Positions 1 through 6,508 of a stretch of 7,243 nt of DNA are shown in pieces; within the stretch, counting starts at the first letter, position 1; every line of letters starts with the position of its first letter. The stretch is from an uncultured Treponema sp. (GTDB lineage: Bacteria; Spirochaetota; Spirochaetia; Treponematales; Treponemataceae), in NCBI GenBank assembly GCA_937885475.1, contig CAKZZR010000003.1, forward strand, positions 1-7,243, given 5' to 3'. Both the position numbers and the translations under genes were made by a program. The notes below the pieces were generated by a model. It was not told the DNA's origin. It did no database searches and worked only from the letters and a program-made list of their open reading frames with translations.

Positions 1-1
1 T

Positions 2-619
2 GGCGAGCCTGCCCAGCAGATAAGCAACGCATATGGCGGAGGTTCCGCTGAACTTGAGTCCCTTGGCGCGGTGGATGCCGGCATGGGTGCTCCTCAGGCG
101 GGCGGAATGCAGCAGCCGCAGATGGGAATGCCGATGGGCGGCATGCCGAATGCTGGAATGCAGCAACCGCAGATGGGAATGCCGATGGGGCAGATGGGCT
201 ATGGAATGCAGCAGCCGCAGATGGGAATGCCGATGGGGCAGATGGGTTATGGTATGCCGCAAATGGGAATGCCGATGGGTCAGAACATGGGCATGAACGT
301 GCCGAATGTCCAGACGCTTCAGTATCCGAACCTTCAGGGAATGAACGCCGGAACCGAGCAAGGCAACATCAGCCTTATCATGGACGTTCAGATGGAGATG
401 ACGGTAGAGCTCGGTCGCACCAAGAAGCAGATTAAGGATATTCTTGGAATGGGCGAGGGTACCATCATTGAACTTGATAAGCTTGCAGGTGAGCCAGTTG
501 ACATTCTTGTAAACCATAAGCCTATTGCAAAGGGAGAGGTTGTCGTTATCGATGAAAACTTCGGTGTGCGCGTAACGGAAATTCTTTCTCCTTTGGAGCG
601 GGTTTCGGATTTGCAATAG
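2..619 (+). CDS. fliN: Flagellar motor switch protein FliN/FliY, C-terminal part (5' end outside window)
   Basis: The reading frame is open from the first bases of the window, so the start lies upstream; the GTG at 71 is in frame but is an internal codon, not a credible start. The visible 205 residues have two parts. The first is a linker rich in Met, Gly, Gln and Pro with four tandem units (104-298). The second, from about base 368 to 600, is a FliN/SpoA domain: a conserved MDVQMEMTVELGRTKK start, then DILGMGEGTIIELDKLAGEPVDI (written here as family-typical runs), a KGEVVVIDENFGVRVTEI strand region, and a short tail. The family forms the lower C-ring of the motor, reversing rotation with FliM and FliG and docking the export ATPase complex. 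In spirochetes the gene is usually called fliY and follows fliM. Whether this copy has the CheC-like phosphatase part of Bacillus FliY cannot be judged, because the N-terminus is missing. The domain call is firm; the choice of fliN or fliY is a naming matter. Confidence 0.93.
   Translation, partial: GEPAQQISNAYGGGSAELESLGAVDAGMGAPQAGGMQQPQMGMPMGGMPNAGMQQPQMGMPMGQMGYGMQQPQMGMPMGQMGYGMPQMGMPMGQNMGMNVPNVQTLQYPNLQGMNAGTEQGNISLIMDVQMEMTVELGRTKKQIKDILGMGEGTIIELDKLAGEPVDILVNHKPIAKGEVVVIDENFGVRVTEILSPLERVSDLQ
104..298 (+). repeat. Tandem in-frame repeat, 48-base unit, four copies
   Basis: Units begin at 104, 155, 203 and 251 (spacings 51, 48, 48). The core protein unit is GMQQPQMGMPMGQMGY. Units 2 and 3 differ at only two bases (166 against 214 and 199 against 247), both synonymous (CAA/CAG and GGC/GGT). 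Unit 1 ends in GGMPNA instead, and unit 4 lacks the QQ pair and ends in QNMGMN. The 15-mer GGGAATGCCGATGGG is identical in all four, at 124, 175, 223 and 265. All unit lengths are multiples of three, so gain or loss of a unit keeps the frame. The repeat forms the flexible linker before the FliN domain. Confidence 0.93.
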
Positions 620-640
620 CGTATAATTTCTTGATTTTCA

Positions 641-648
641 GGGTGGGG
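641..648 (+). promoter_or_regulatory. Ribosome binding site of fliO (decides a TTG start)
   Basis: The G-rich block GGGTGGGG ends 4 bases before TTG 653 and 10 bases before ATG 659. The same block precedes the ATG of flhA, where the gap is 5 bases. The matching distance favours the TTG as the start of fliO, though the ATG two codons later is possible. Confidence 0.55.
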
Positions 649-652
649 AAAA

Positions 653-1294
653 TTGAGTATGCATTTAAAATATGGTTTGGCGGCTCTTGTAATGCTGCTG
701 TGCGGCTTTTTTTGTTTTGCGCAGCAGACAGCGGAGACTGATTCTGTTTCTATAAGTGAGAATTCTGTGGTGGCGGCTGCGCCGTTGGACGAGACTACCA
801 TTACGCTTTCTTCTGAAAACACGGAAAACGCTCGTTCTGAGCGCCGTGGAAATTCATTCTTCTTGTTTTTGCGCATGATTTTTGTGCTTGCCGTTGTCAT
901 TGCGGTCATTTACGGCGTCCTGTTCCTGCTGAAGAAGAGCATGACGACGGATTCCGGCGACGACACGTTCCTGCGGCAGGTGGCTTCCATTGCTGTGGCT
1001 CCGGGAAAATCCGTGCAGGTGGTGACCCTTACAGACAAGCATGCGTTTTTAATCGGCGTTTCTGACAATTCCGTGAATCTTATAAGCGAGATTGACGATT
1101 TGGAGCTGGTGCAGGCGATGAATCTGTATTCGGACAGTCAGAAGAACACGTCAAAGCCACGTAATTTTTCTGAGATACTTGATATTTTTATGCCCGGCGG
1201 ACCAAGGGATAAGGAGTCTGTTTTTTCCGGCGCGCAGAGCCAGATTTCTGACCTGCTGAAAAAACAGCGCAACCGGCTGAACGGCGGGAAGTAG
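653..1294 (+). CDS. fliO: Flagellar biosynthesis protein FliO (treponemal FliZ)
   Basis: A 213-residue membrane protein in the fliO position between fliN/fliY and fliP. Residues 5-23 form a hydrophobic stretch ending CFA before Gln-Gln, a likely type I signal peptide; no lipobox precedes either Cys. Residues 24-68 form a Ser/Thr/Glu-rich periplasmic segment. A strong membrane span covers about 69-93, followed by Lys-Lys, which places the remaining 120 residues in the cytoplasm. The part just after the span (FLRQVASIAVAPGKSVQVV, then a TDKHAFLIGVSD strand) resembles the FliO core. FliO is known to stabilise FliP and help it oligomerise, and is not part of the finished pore. The family diverges quickly, so the call rests on architecture and position as much as on sequence. 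The start is TTG 653 or ATG 659, a difference of two residues. The gene ends 2 bases before fliP. Confidence 0.85.
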   Translation: MSMHLKYGLAALVMLLCGFFCFAQQTAETDSVSISENSVVAAAPLDETTITLSSENTENARSERRGNSFFLFLRMIFVLAVVIAVIYGVLFLLKKSMTTDSGDDTFLRQVASIAVAPGKSVQVVTLTDKHAFLIGVSDNSVNLISEIDDLELVQAMNLYSDSQKNTSKPRNFSEILDIFMPGGPRDKESVFSGAQSQISDLLKKQRNRLNGGK

Positions 1295-1296
1295 CT

Positions 1297-2139
1297 ATGA
1301 TGAGCCGAACGTTGTTCCGCCTTCGCGCGGTTTTTCTGATGCTTGCCCTTGCGATTTCTTCTTTCTCCCTGTCTGCGCAAAGTAGCCGCTTTCCTAACGG
1401 CTCAACCCGTGGAAATACGGAGATGGGGCGCACCGTGCGTCCTGCGGAAGGACCTGTCATGCCGAATATCTCAATCGACATTACGGAGCCACGCACCGGT
1501 CAGGAGATGGCTTTTTCTGTGCGCCTTATGGTGCTGCTTACAGTGCTCAGCCTTGCGCCGAGCCTTCTGATTCTGCTTACGTGCTTCCTGCGCTTTTCCA
1601 TCGTGCTTGACTTCATAAAGCGCGCTCTTTCGTTGCAGCAGGTACCGCCTACTGCCGTCCTGAACGGCATTGCTTTTTTTATGACGCTCTTTATCATGTG
1701 GCCGACCTTTACGCAGATGTATGACAATGCGTTTAAGCCACTTTCTGACGGTGAAATTGCCATTGAGGAGGCGTACCATCAGGCGGAAGCTCCTATACGG
1801 CTGTTCATGTATAGTCAGATGGCGGAGGATACCAGCTATATCTCGCTTTTTATGAGCATGGCGAAGCTTGAGAAACCGACTACGCTTGCCGATGTGCCGA
1901 CGTACGTTCTTATTCCGTCGTACATTCTGCATGAGCTTACGGTGGCGTTTAAAATCGGTGTAATTCTGTATATTCCGTTCATCATTATTGATATGGTCGT
2001 GGCGAGTATCCTTATGTCTATGGGTATGATGATGCTCCCTCCTGTACAGATTTCGATGCCGTTCAAGCTGATGCTGTTTGTGCTGGTTGACGGCTGGGGA
2101 CTTTTGACGACGCAGCTGTTCAATTCTGTGGTGCGCTAG
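1297..2139 (+). CDS. fliP: Flagellar type III export gate protein FliP
   Basis: FliP forms, with FliQ and FliR, the helical pore of the flagellar export gate in the inner membrane. The 280-residue product has a signal peptide (hydrophobic residues 11-27, probable cleavage after LSA at 27), as is usual for FliP, then about 45 polar residues. The first long membrane segment runs from about 77 to 107 (LAPSLLILLTCFLRFSIVL), followed by the conserved LQQVPP at 113-118 and a second span. The family signature is clear at 207-221 (PSYILHELTVAFKIG), followed by DMVVASILMSMGMMMLPP at 232-249 and FKLMLFVLVDGW at 256-267. It is somewhat longer than enterobacterial FliP (about 245), mainly through the periplasmic segment after the signal peptide. 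Two adjacent ATGs (1297, 1300) are possible starts. Only a weak CGGGAAG block precedes them, so translation may depend on ribosomes finishing fliO 2 bases upstream. Confidence 0.97.
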   Translation: MMSRTLFRLRAVFLMLALAISSFSLSAQSSRFPNGSTRGNTEMGRTVRPAEGPVMPNISIDITEPRTGQEMAFSVRLMVLLTVLSLAPSLLILLTCFLRFSIVLDFIKRALSLQQVPPTAVLNGIAFFMTLFIMWPTFTQMYDNAFKPLSDGEIAIEEAYHQAEAPIRLFMYSQMAEDTSYISLFMSMAKLEKPTTLADVPTYVLIPSYILHELTVAFKIGVILYIPFIIIDMVVASILMSMGMMMLPPVQISMPFKLMLFVLVDGWGLLTTQLFNSVVR

Positions 2140-2162
2140 GCGCGAGTGCGTGAGGGGAAATT

Positions 2163-2432
2163 ATGGGAATCGGTGATATTACGTATTTGATGCGAAGCGG
2201 CATCATTCAGATTTTTATGCTCATACTGCCGGCTCTGGTGGTGGCGCTTGTGGTAGGTCTTATTGTCGCGATTTTTCAGGCGGTAACGTCCATTCAGGAG
2301 CAGACGCTGACCTTTTTGCCTAAGCTTATCAGTATTCTTGTGGTGATTGCCCTGCTGAGCGGCTGGATGTTTCAGGAGCTCAGCGGCTATACGATTGATT
2401 TGTTCAACATGATTCCGAGGCTGAGCCGCTGA
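2163..2432 (+). CDS. fliQ: Flagellar type III export gate protein FliQ
   Basis: An 89-residue protein with two membrane hairpin segments, about 13-38 and 53-75, the normal FliQ size and layout. The family-typical stretch AIFQAVTSIQEQTLTFLPKL lies at 36-55 between the spans. FliQ is the small subunit that packs around FliP and FliR in the export pore. A good ribosome binding site, GAGGGG at 2152-2157, sits 5 bases before the ATG. The gene begins 23 bases after fliP and its TGA stop shares one base with the fliR ATG. Confidence 0.96.
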   Translation: MGIGDITYLMRSGIIQIFMLILPALVVALVVGLIVAIFQAVTSIQEQTLTFLPKLISILVVIALLSGWMFQELSGYTIDLFNMIPRLSR

Positions 2433-3241
2433 TGCTTTCAGAAATCGTTGATTCCGCGCCGTATTTTCTTCTCGTTGCTGCCCGCGTTGCCGGCCTCATC
2501 TTTACGCTTCCGCTTTTTTCCATGCGTTCCGTGTCGCGGACGGCAAAAATCGCGCTGGTCGGCTATATGTCGTATATTCTGATGGGCTATGGCGATTTTG
2601 CGCCCTATGGCTCCGTAGTGGCGCCGGACGGTGCGTTCAGCGTGTATTTTGCGTTCCTGATTCTGGGTGAGGCAATGATTGGCGTTATCGTGGGATTTTT
2701 TGTGTCGATTATATTCGCGACGTTCAGTACCGCGGCACAGTTTTTTGCCTTTCAGATGGGCTTTACAGCGGCTTCCACGTACGATTCCATGTCGCAGGTG
2801 GAAAATCCGCTTTTGGGGCAGTTCTTCAATTTTGCGGCTGTCCTGTTGTTCCTTCAGAATCATTGGTTTCAGGCGCTGTTTTTGCGCGGGCTGACGGGAA
2901 CTCTTTCCAGCATGAATGTATTCGGGCTTATCGTTGAGCGCGAGCGGGTCGTCATGTTCCTTTTGAAATCTCTTACGAACCTGTTTGCGGACGCGTTCCT
3001 CATTGCGCTTCCGGTGATGGGCACGCTGCTTCTGATAACGGTGTGCACGGGACTTCTGTCCAAGGCGGCACCGCAGATGAACCTGCTTTCTGAGGGCTTT
3101 CCGGTGATGATTCTGCTGGCGTTCGGCATTCTGATATGGATTTTTCCGCAGCTCTGTGAATTTTTTCTGCGCTCATTTGACACTGGAATTTCTGACATAT
3201 TGAATTTGCTGACTTCTCTTGGCAAGGGAGGCGTGAGGTGA
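2432..3241 (+). CDS. fliR: Flagellar type III export gate protein FliR
   Basis: FliR is the single-copy subunit that closes the FliP/FliQ pore. The 269-residue product is hydrophobic throughout, with about six membrane segments, the usual size for FliR. Recognisable parts are the N-terminal ARVAGLIFTLPLFSM, the central GEAMIGVIVGF followed by AAQFFAFQMGF, the NPLLGQFFNF loop, and near the end GLLSKAAPQMNLLSEGFPV. The ATG overlaps the fliQ stop as TGATG. A short GAGG at 2417-2420 lies 11 bases upstream of the ATG, so coupling to fliQ translation is likely. The 3' end overlaps flhB by 4 bases. Confidence 0.96.
   Translation: MLSEIVDSAPYFLLVAARVAGLIFTLPLFSMRSVSRTAKIALVGYMSYILMGYGDFAPYGSVVAPDGAFSVYFAFLILGEAMIGVIVGFFVSIIFATFSTAAQFFAFQMGFTAASTYDSMSQVENPLLGQFFNFAAVLLFLQNHWFQALFLRGLTGTLSSMNVFGLIVERERVVMFLLKSLTNLFADAFLIALPVMGTLLLITVCTGLLSKAAPQMNLLSEGFPVMILLAFGILIWIFPQLCEFFLRSFDTGISDILNLLTSLGKGGVR
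3224..3231 (+). promoter_or_regulatory. Ribosome binding site of flhB within the end of fliR
   Basis: AAGGGAGG, close to the ideal Shine-Dalgarno sequence, lies in the last codons of fliR and ends 6 bases before the GTG at 3238. The next in-frame ATG is far inside flhB, beyond the conserved N-terminus, so this site supports GTG as the true start. Confidence 0.8.
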
Positions 3242-4338
3242 GCGCGTTTGACATAGACCTTCAGTGGTTTGCCGCCGAGGATGAGGGACGTACAGAGGCT
3301 CCGTCGGAGTACAAGCTCCGCAAAGCCCGCGAGGAAGGCCGCGTCGCAAAAAGCCAGGAACTGAACGGCGCACTCGTATTTCTGTTTGCCCTCGTCATGC
3401 TTATCGCGCTTGCGCGTTCCGTGCTGACGGGCTCTGCGGATATCCTTTCGTATTTTTTTAATCACGTGAATGATGAGCAGGTGAACAGCCCGGCGTTCTT
3501 CATGATTTTTGTGCAGTATTTTTTGCGTTTGGTGCTTCCCATAACGCTGATTGCGGTGCTCGCGGGCATAATGGGTAACATCATTCAGAACCGCGGCATG
3601 ATTTTCAGCCTTAAGGCGATAACGCCAAAGTTTTCCAAGATTATTCCTAAGTTCGGCGAGTATTTTAAGAACACGCTGTTTTCGGTGAGGGGTGTTTTTA
3701 ACATCGTGAAGTCAATCGGAAAGGTCGCGATTATCGTTGCGGTGGCGTATGCGCTCATCAGACGGGATATTCCCGACCTCATGGAGATTATTCAGAACGG
3801 AATGATTATGGCATCGGTGCTGCGCATTGCAAAAATGGCGGCGACTCTGCTGGTCATTGCGGCGGTCATCTTTTTGGTCATCTCGATTCCGGATTATTTT
3901 GTGCAGCGCAGGGAATTCATGGAATCCATGAAGATGACCAAATATGAGGTTAAGCAGGAATACAAGGAGATGGAGGGCGACCCCGAGGTGAAGAACCGGC
4001 TCAAGCAGAAGCAGCGGGAAATTCTTCAGAACAATATGCCGAAGGCTGTGCGCGAGGCGGACGTTGTCATCACGAACCCGACGCATTTTGCGGTTTCCAT
4101 GAAATATGACCGCGAGCTGAGCGATGCGCCGCAGGTTACGGCAAAGGGCGCTGACGAGGTTGCGCTCCAGATGCGGCAGATTGCCGCGGAAGCCGGCGTT
4201 CCTATAGTAGAGAATCGTCCGCTTGCGCGTGGTCTCTATACAGACACCGAAGTTGGTGATATAATACCGGATAAGTATCTTTCTGTACTTGCAAATGTGT
4301 ACGCAGAGATTATGAAATACGGCTCAAAAAAAGTGTAA
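3238..4338 (+). CDS. flhB: Flagellar type III export specificity switch protein FlhB
   Basis: FlhB controls the change from rod/hook to filament export. The 366-residue product starts at GTG and overlaps fliR by 4 bases. The N-terminus carries a short DLQWFA segment, then the conserved EGRTEAPSEYKLRKAREEGRVAKSQEL (residues 16-42, given here by its key charged and Glu/Lys positions). Four membrane segments follow at about 44-62, 84-112, 150-175 and 190-217. The linker MTKYEVKQEYKEMEGDPEVK begins at 233. The self-cleavage motif NPTH is intact at residues 280-283 (bases 4075-4086), in the context VVITNPTHFAV, so the Asn-Pro cut needed for switching should occur. The C-terminal domain ends with the family-typical GADEVALQMRQIAAEAGVPIVENRPLAR run (partial motif: GVPIVEN, PLARGLY). 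Length is normal for the family. It is followed by flhA after 27 bases. Confidence 0.97.
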   Translation: MSAFDIDLQWFAAEDEGRTEAPSEYKLRKAREEGRVAKSQELNGALVFLFALVMLIALARSVLTGSADILSYFFNHVNDEQVNSPAFFMIFVQYFLRLVLPITLIAVLAGIMGNIIQNRGMIFSLKAITPKFSKIIPKFGEYFKNTLFSVRGVFNIVKSIGKVAIIVAVAYALIRRDIPDLMEIIQNGMIMASVLRIAKMAATLLVIAAVIFLVISIPDYFVQRREFMESMKMTKYEVKQEYKEMEGDPEVKNRLKQKQREILQNNMPKAVREADVVITNPTHFAVSMKYDRELSDAPQVTAKGADEVALQMRQIAAEAGVPIVENRPLARGLYTDTEVGDIIPDKYLSVLANVYAEIMKYGSKKV

Positions 4339-4352
4339 GTAGCTTGCTGAAC

Positions 4353-4360
4353 GGGTGGGG
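4353..4360 (+). promoter_or_regulatory. Ribosome binding site of flhA
   Basis: GGGTGGGG ends 5 bases before the flhA ATG. It is the same eight bases as at 641-648 before fliO. It lacks the usual GGAGG core, but GGTG can pair with the CACC part of the 16S rRNA tail. Confidence 0.6.
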
Positions 4361-4365
4361 ATCTA

Positions 4366-6504
4366 ATGGCAAACGAAAGAAAAGTAAGCATTTTAAATCT
4401 CATTCAGAAGAATTTGATAGGTGTCGTTGCGGTCATCGTCATCGTCATGCTCGTCATTCCTCTTCCGAAGGTGTTCATTGACTTGCTTATGATAGTGAAT
4501 CTTGCAATTTCCATTGTCATACTTCTTACCGTTGTATATACCCCACGCGCGTCAAGCTTCTCCTCATTTCCTCAGATAATTCTGTTCGTAACGCTTTTTG
4601 GACTCGGTATAAACATCTCATCGACCCGCCTTATTCTTTCTGCGGAAGGAACTAGCCTTGCGGCACTCAGGAATACGCAGAGCGCGATGGTTCAGGCGTT
4701 TGCAAGCATTGTCGCCGGAAATAATCTTGTGATTGGCTTTGTCATCTTCGTCATTCTGATTGTCGTTCAGGTCGTTGTCATCACAAAGGGAGCCGGGCGC
4801 GTTTCTGAGGTTGCAGCCCGCTTTACGTTGGACTCAATGTCCGTAAAGCAGTTTGACATAGACAATCAGCTTGCGCAGGGGGCTATAACCGAGGACGAGG
4901 CCAACCGCATGAAAGAGGAGCTTCGCCGCGACATAGACTTCTACTCGAACATGGACGGTTCCTCCAAATTCGTCTCTGGAAACGTCATGGCGGGTATTTT
5001 CATTACCGTGATAAATCTTATCGGTGGATTCATCGTGGGCATGGTGCAGCATCACCTTGATTTTCAGACCTCGCTGAACTTGTATTCAACGCTTACCATT
5101 GGCGACGGACTTTTGAGCCAGCTGCCGTCCCTCATGCTTTCGTTTGCGACCGGTATTCTGGTAACCGGAGACAAGAGCGACGACACGCTTGGTCAAAAAA
5201 TCATCAGCGAATTCAGTATTGACGGCGTAATCTACGAGATTGTAGGCGGGGTTCTGCTTGTAATGGGCGTGATTTTCAGGGCGGGAACGCAGTTCCTGCT
5301 GGTGCCGATTGGCATGGCGCTCATTTGGTATGGCTACAGCCTTTCAAAACGAAAGGAGGCGGACGCGCTCAAAGCAAAGGAAGCCGAGGCTGCGGCAAAG
5401 GCGGGCGCACAGAAGGCGGAGGGCGCAAATGCGGAGCAGGATTCCGTAGCTCCGCTTGACCCGCTTTCTCTGGAGCTTGGGTATGCGCTCATTCCTCTTG
5501 TTGACAAGGATAAGGGCGCGGAGCTGCTTGAGCGAATCTCACGAATCCGCCGCGAGTCTGCGCTGGATCTGGGGCTTCCTGTTCCAAAAATCCGCATCAT
5601 CGACAACATGAACCTGGATCCAAATGAATACAGTTTTAAAATCCGCGGAATTGAAGCCGGGCGCTGTAAAATCCGGCTCGGCTATTATATGTGCATGAAC
5701 ACGGGCGCTGTTACCGAGGAGCTTAAGGGCGAGGCGACGAAGGATCCTGCCTTTGGAATGCCCGCTATCTGGGTGCCGGAAGATCAGCGCACGGACGCGG
5801 AGCAGGCGGGCTACGCCGTCGTGGATCCGCCGACGATTATTGCAACCCACATAACGGAAATCATAAAGGCTCACGCTTCAGAAATCCTTGGTCGGCAGGA
5901 GGTTTCCGTTCTCATCAATGAGGTTAAGAAGACCAACCCGATTGTCGTTGAGGAGGTCATGAACGGAGATAAACGCAAATTCTCATATGGCGACATTGAG
6001 AAAATCCTTCGTGCTCTGCTTGCGGAGAAGGTCTCAATCCGCAATATGGTTACGATTTTGGAAACTATCTCCAATTATGGTGCGATTACCGGCAATACAT
6101 GGGAGCTGACCGAAAAGGTGCGCGAGGCGCTGGGGCTTCAGATTTGCATGCAGTATGTTGACAATGACAAGAAGCTGCGCGTGGTGAACCTTTCGCAGGG
6201 GTGGTCACAGAAAATCCTTGAGTATGCACAGTATCCGCAGGACGGCTCCAAGCCTTTCGTTGGCTTTGACCCTGTTGACGGTCGAAAATGGATAAAATCC
6301 GTAAGCGACACACTGCAGGGCGTGCAGGCGATGGGCTTCATGCCGATAATCATGTGCTCAAGCGTCGTCCGTCAGCTGGTTCATGCTGCCATAGAGCGCG
6401 AGATGCCCGGCGTGGTTGTCATTTCTGAGAAGGAAATTCTTGCGGCAAATAACAGTATCGGTCTTGAGGTTCTTGGGGAAATAAATGACGGGGAGGAAAT
6501 GTAA
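4366..6504 (+). CDS. flhA: Flagellar type III export gate protein FlhA
   Basis: FlhA forms the ring of the export gate, couples export to the ion gradient and docks chaperone-substrate pairs. The 712-residue product is of normal length. About eight membrane segments fill residues 15-325. The family (FHIPEP) signature starts at 145: RVSEVAARFTLDSM, then SVKQFDID where most relatives have PGKQ plus a short variable run. The conserved cytoplasmic loop includes MDGSSKF at 196-202, whose Asp and Lys belong to the region tied to ion-driven export in enterobacteria. A linker rich in Ala, Lys and Glu covers about 328-364. The cytoplasmic domain (365-712) shows the family stretch PVPKIRIIDNMNLDPNEY, then PAIWVPEDQ, VVDPPTIIATHITEI and the GDIEKILRALLAEKVSIRN segment (read by key residues). 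The start is ATG 4366 with a ribosome site 5 bases upstream. No frameshift or missing part is visible. Confidence 0.97.
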   Translation: MANERKVSILNLIQKNLIGVVAVIVIVMLVIPLPKVFIDLLMIVNLAISIVILLTVVYTPRASSFSSFPQIILFVTLFGLGINISSTRLILSAEGTSLAALRNTQSAMVQAFASIVAGNNLVIGFVIFVILIVVQVVVITKGAGRVSEVAARFTLDSMSVKQFDIDNQLAQGAITEDEANRMKEELRRDIDFYSNMDGSSKFVSGNVMAGIFITVINLIGGFIVGMVQHHLDFQTSLNLYSTLTIGDGLLSQLPSLMLSFATGILVTGDKSDDTLGQKIISEFSIDGVIYEIVGGVLLVMGVIFRAGTQFLLVPIGMALIWYGYSLSKRKEADALKAKEAEAAAKAGAQKAEGANAEQDSVAPLDPLSLELGYALIPLVDKDKGAELLERISRIRRESALDLGLPVPKIRIIDNMNLDPNEYSFKIRGIEAGRCKIRLGYYMCMNTGAVTEELKGEATKDPAFGMPAIWVPEDQRTDAEQAGYAVVDPPTIIATHITEIIKAHASEILGRQEVSVLINEVKKTNPIVVEEVMNGDKRKFSYGDIEKILRALLAEKVSIRNMVTILETISNYGAITGNTWELTEKVREALGLQICMQYVDNDKKLRVVNLSQGWSQKILEYAQYPQDGSKPFVGFDPVDGRKWIKSVSDTLQGVQAMGFMPIIMCSSVVRQLVHAAIEREMPGVVVISEKEILAANNSIGLEVLGEINDGEEM
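6490..6496 (+). promoter_or_regulatory. Probable ribosome binding site of flhF, long spacing
   Basis: GGGGAGG lies in the last codons of flhA, 12 bases upstream of ATG 6509, farther than the 5-6 bases seen before fliQ, flhB and flhA. Most of the gap is the A run at 6503-6509, which includes the A of the start codon. No other ATG in the flhF frame lies nearer to the site. Confidence 0.5.
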
Positions 6505-6508
6505 AAAA

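Noticed and set aside
33..296. Open frame across the repeat encoding a Trp/Arg/Cys-rich repetitive peptide
   Set aside because: It is the alternate frame of the tandem repeat in fliN/fliY; the repeat keeps all frames open. No ribosome site, and the product looks like no known family.
622..627. TATAAT, a perfect -10 hexamer, between fliN/fliY and fliO
   Set aside because: No TTGACA-like -35 at 16-18 bases upstream and no TG extension before it. In a 33-base AT-rich gap such a match can arise by chance. Mapping of transcript 5' ends would settle it.
388..909. Long minus-strand frame (173 codons) across fliN/fliY and fliO
   Set aside because: It lies opposite two well-supported genes, crosses their junction, and gives a basic, Ser/Thr-rich product without recognisable domains.
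1471..1932. Minus-strand frame (153 codons) opposite fliP
   Set aside because: The Arg/Lys/His-rich product is what the complement of a hydrophobic membrane gene gives. No ribosome site or promoter.
2869..3465. Minus-strand frame (198 codons) across fliR and flhB
   Set aside because: Opposite conserved coding sequence on both sides, with no family resemblance; a shadow of codon usage.
4326..4332. Run of seven A's at the end of flhB as a possible slippage site
   Set aside because: It falls in the last codons, where a shift would change only a few residues after the conserved domain; no stem-loop is seen downstream.
4339..4365. Gap between flhB and flhA as a terminator or promoter site
   Set aside because: Only 27 bases, with no stable hairpin followed by a T run and no promoter-like pair of boxes; it holds just the ribosome site of flhA.
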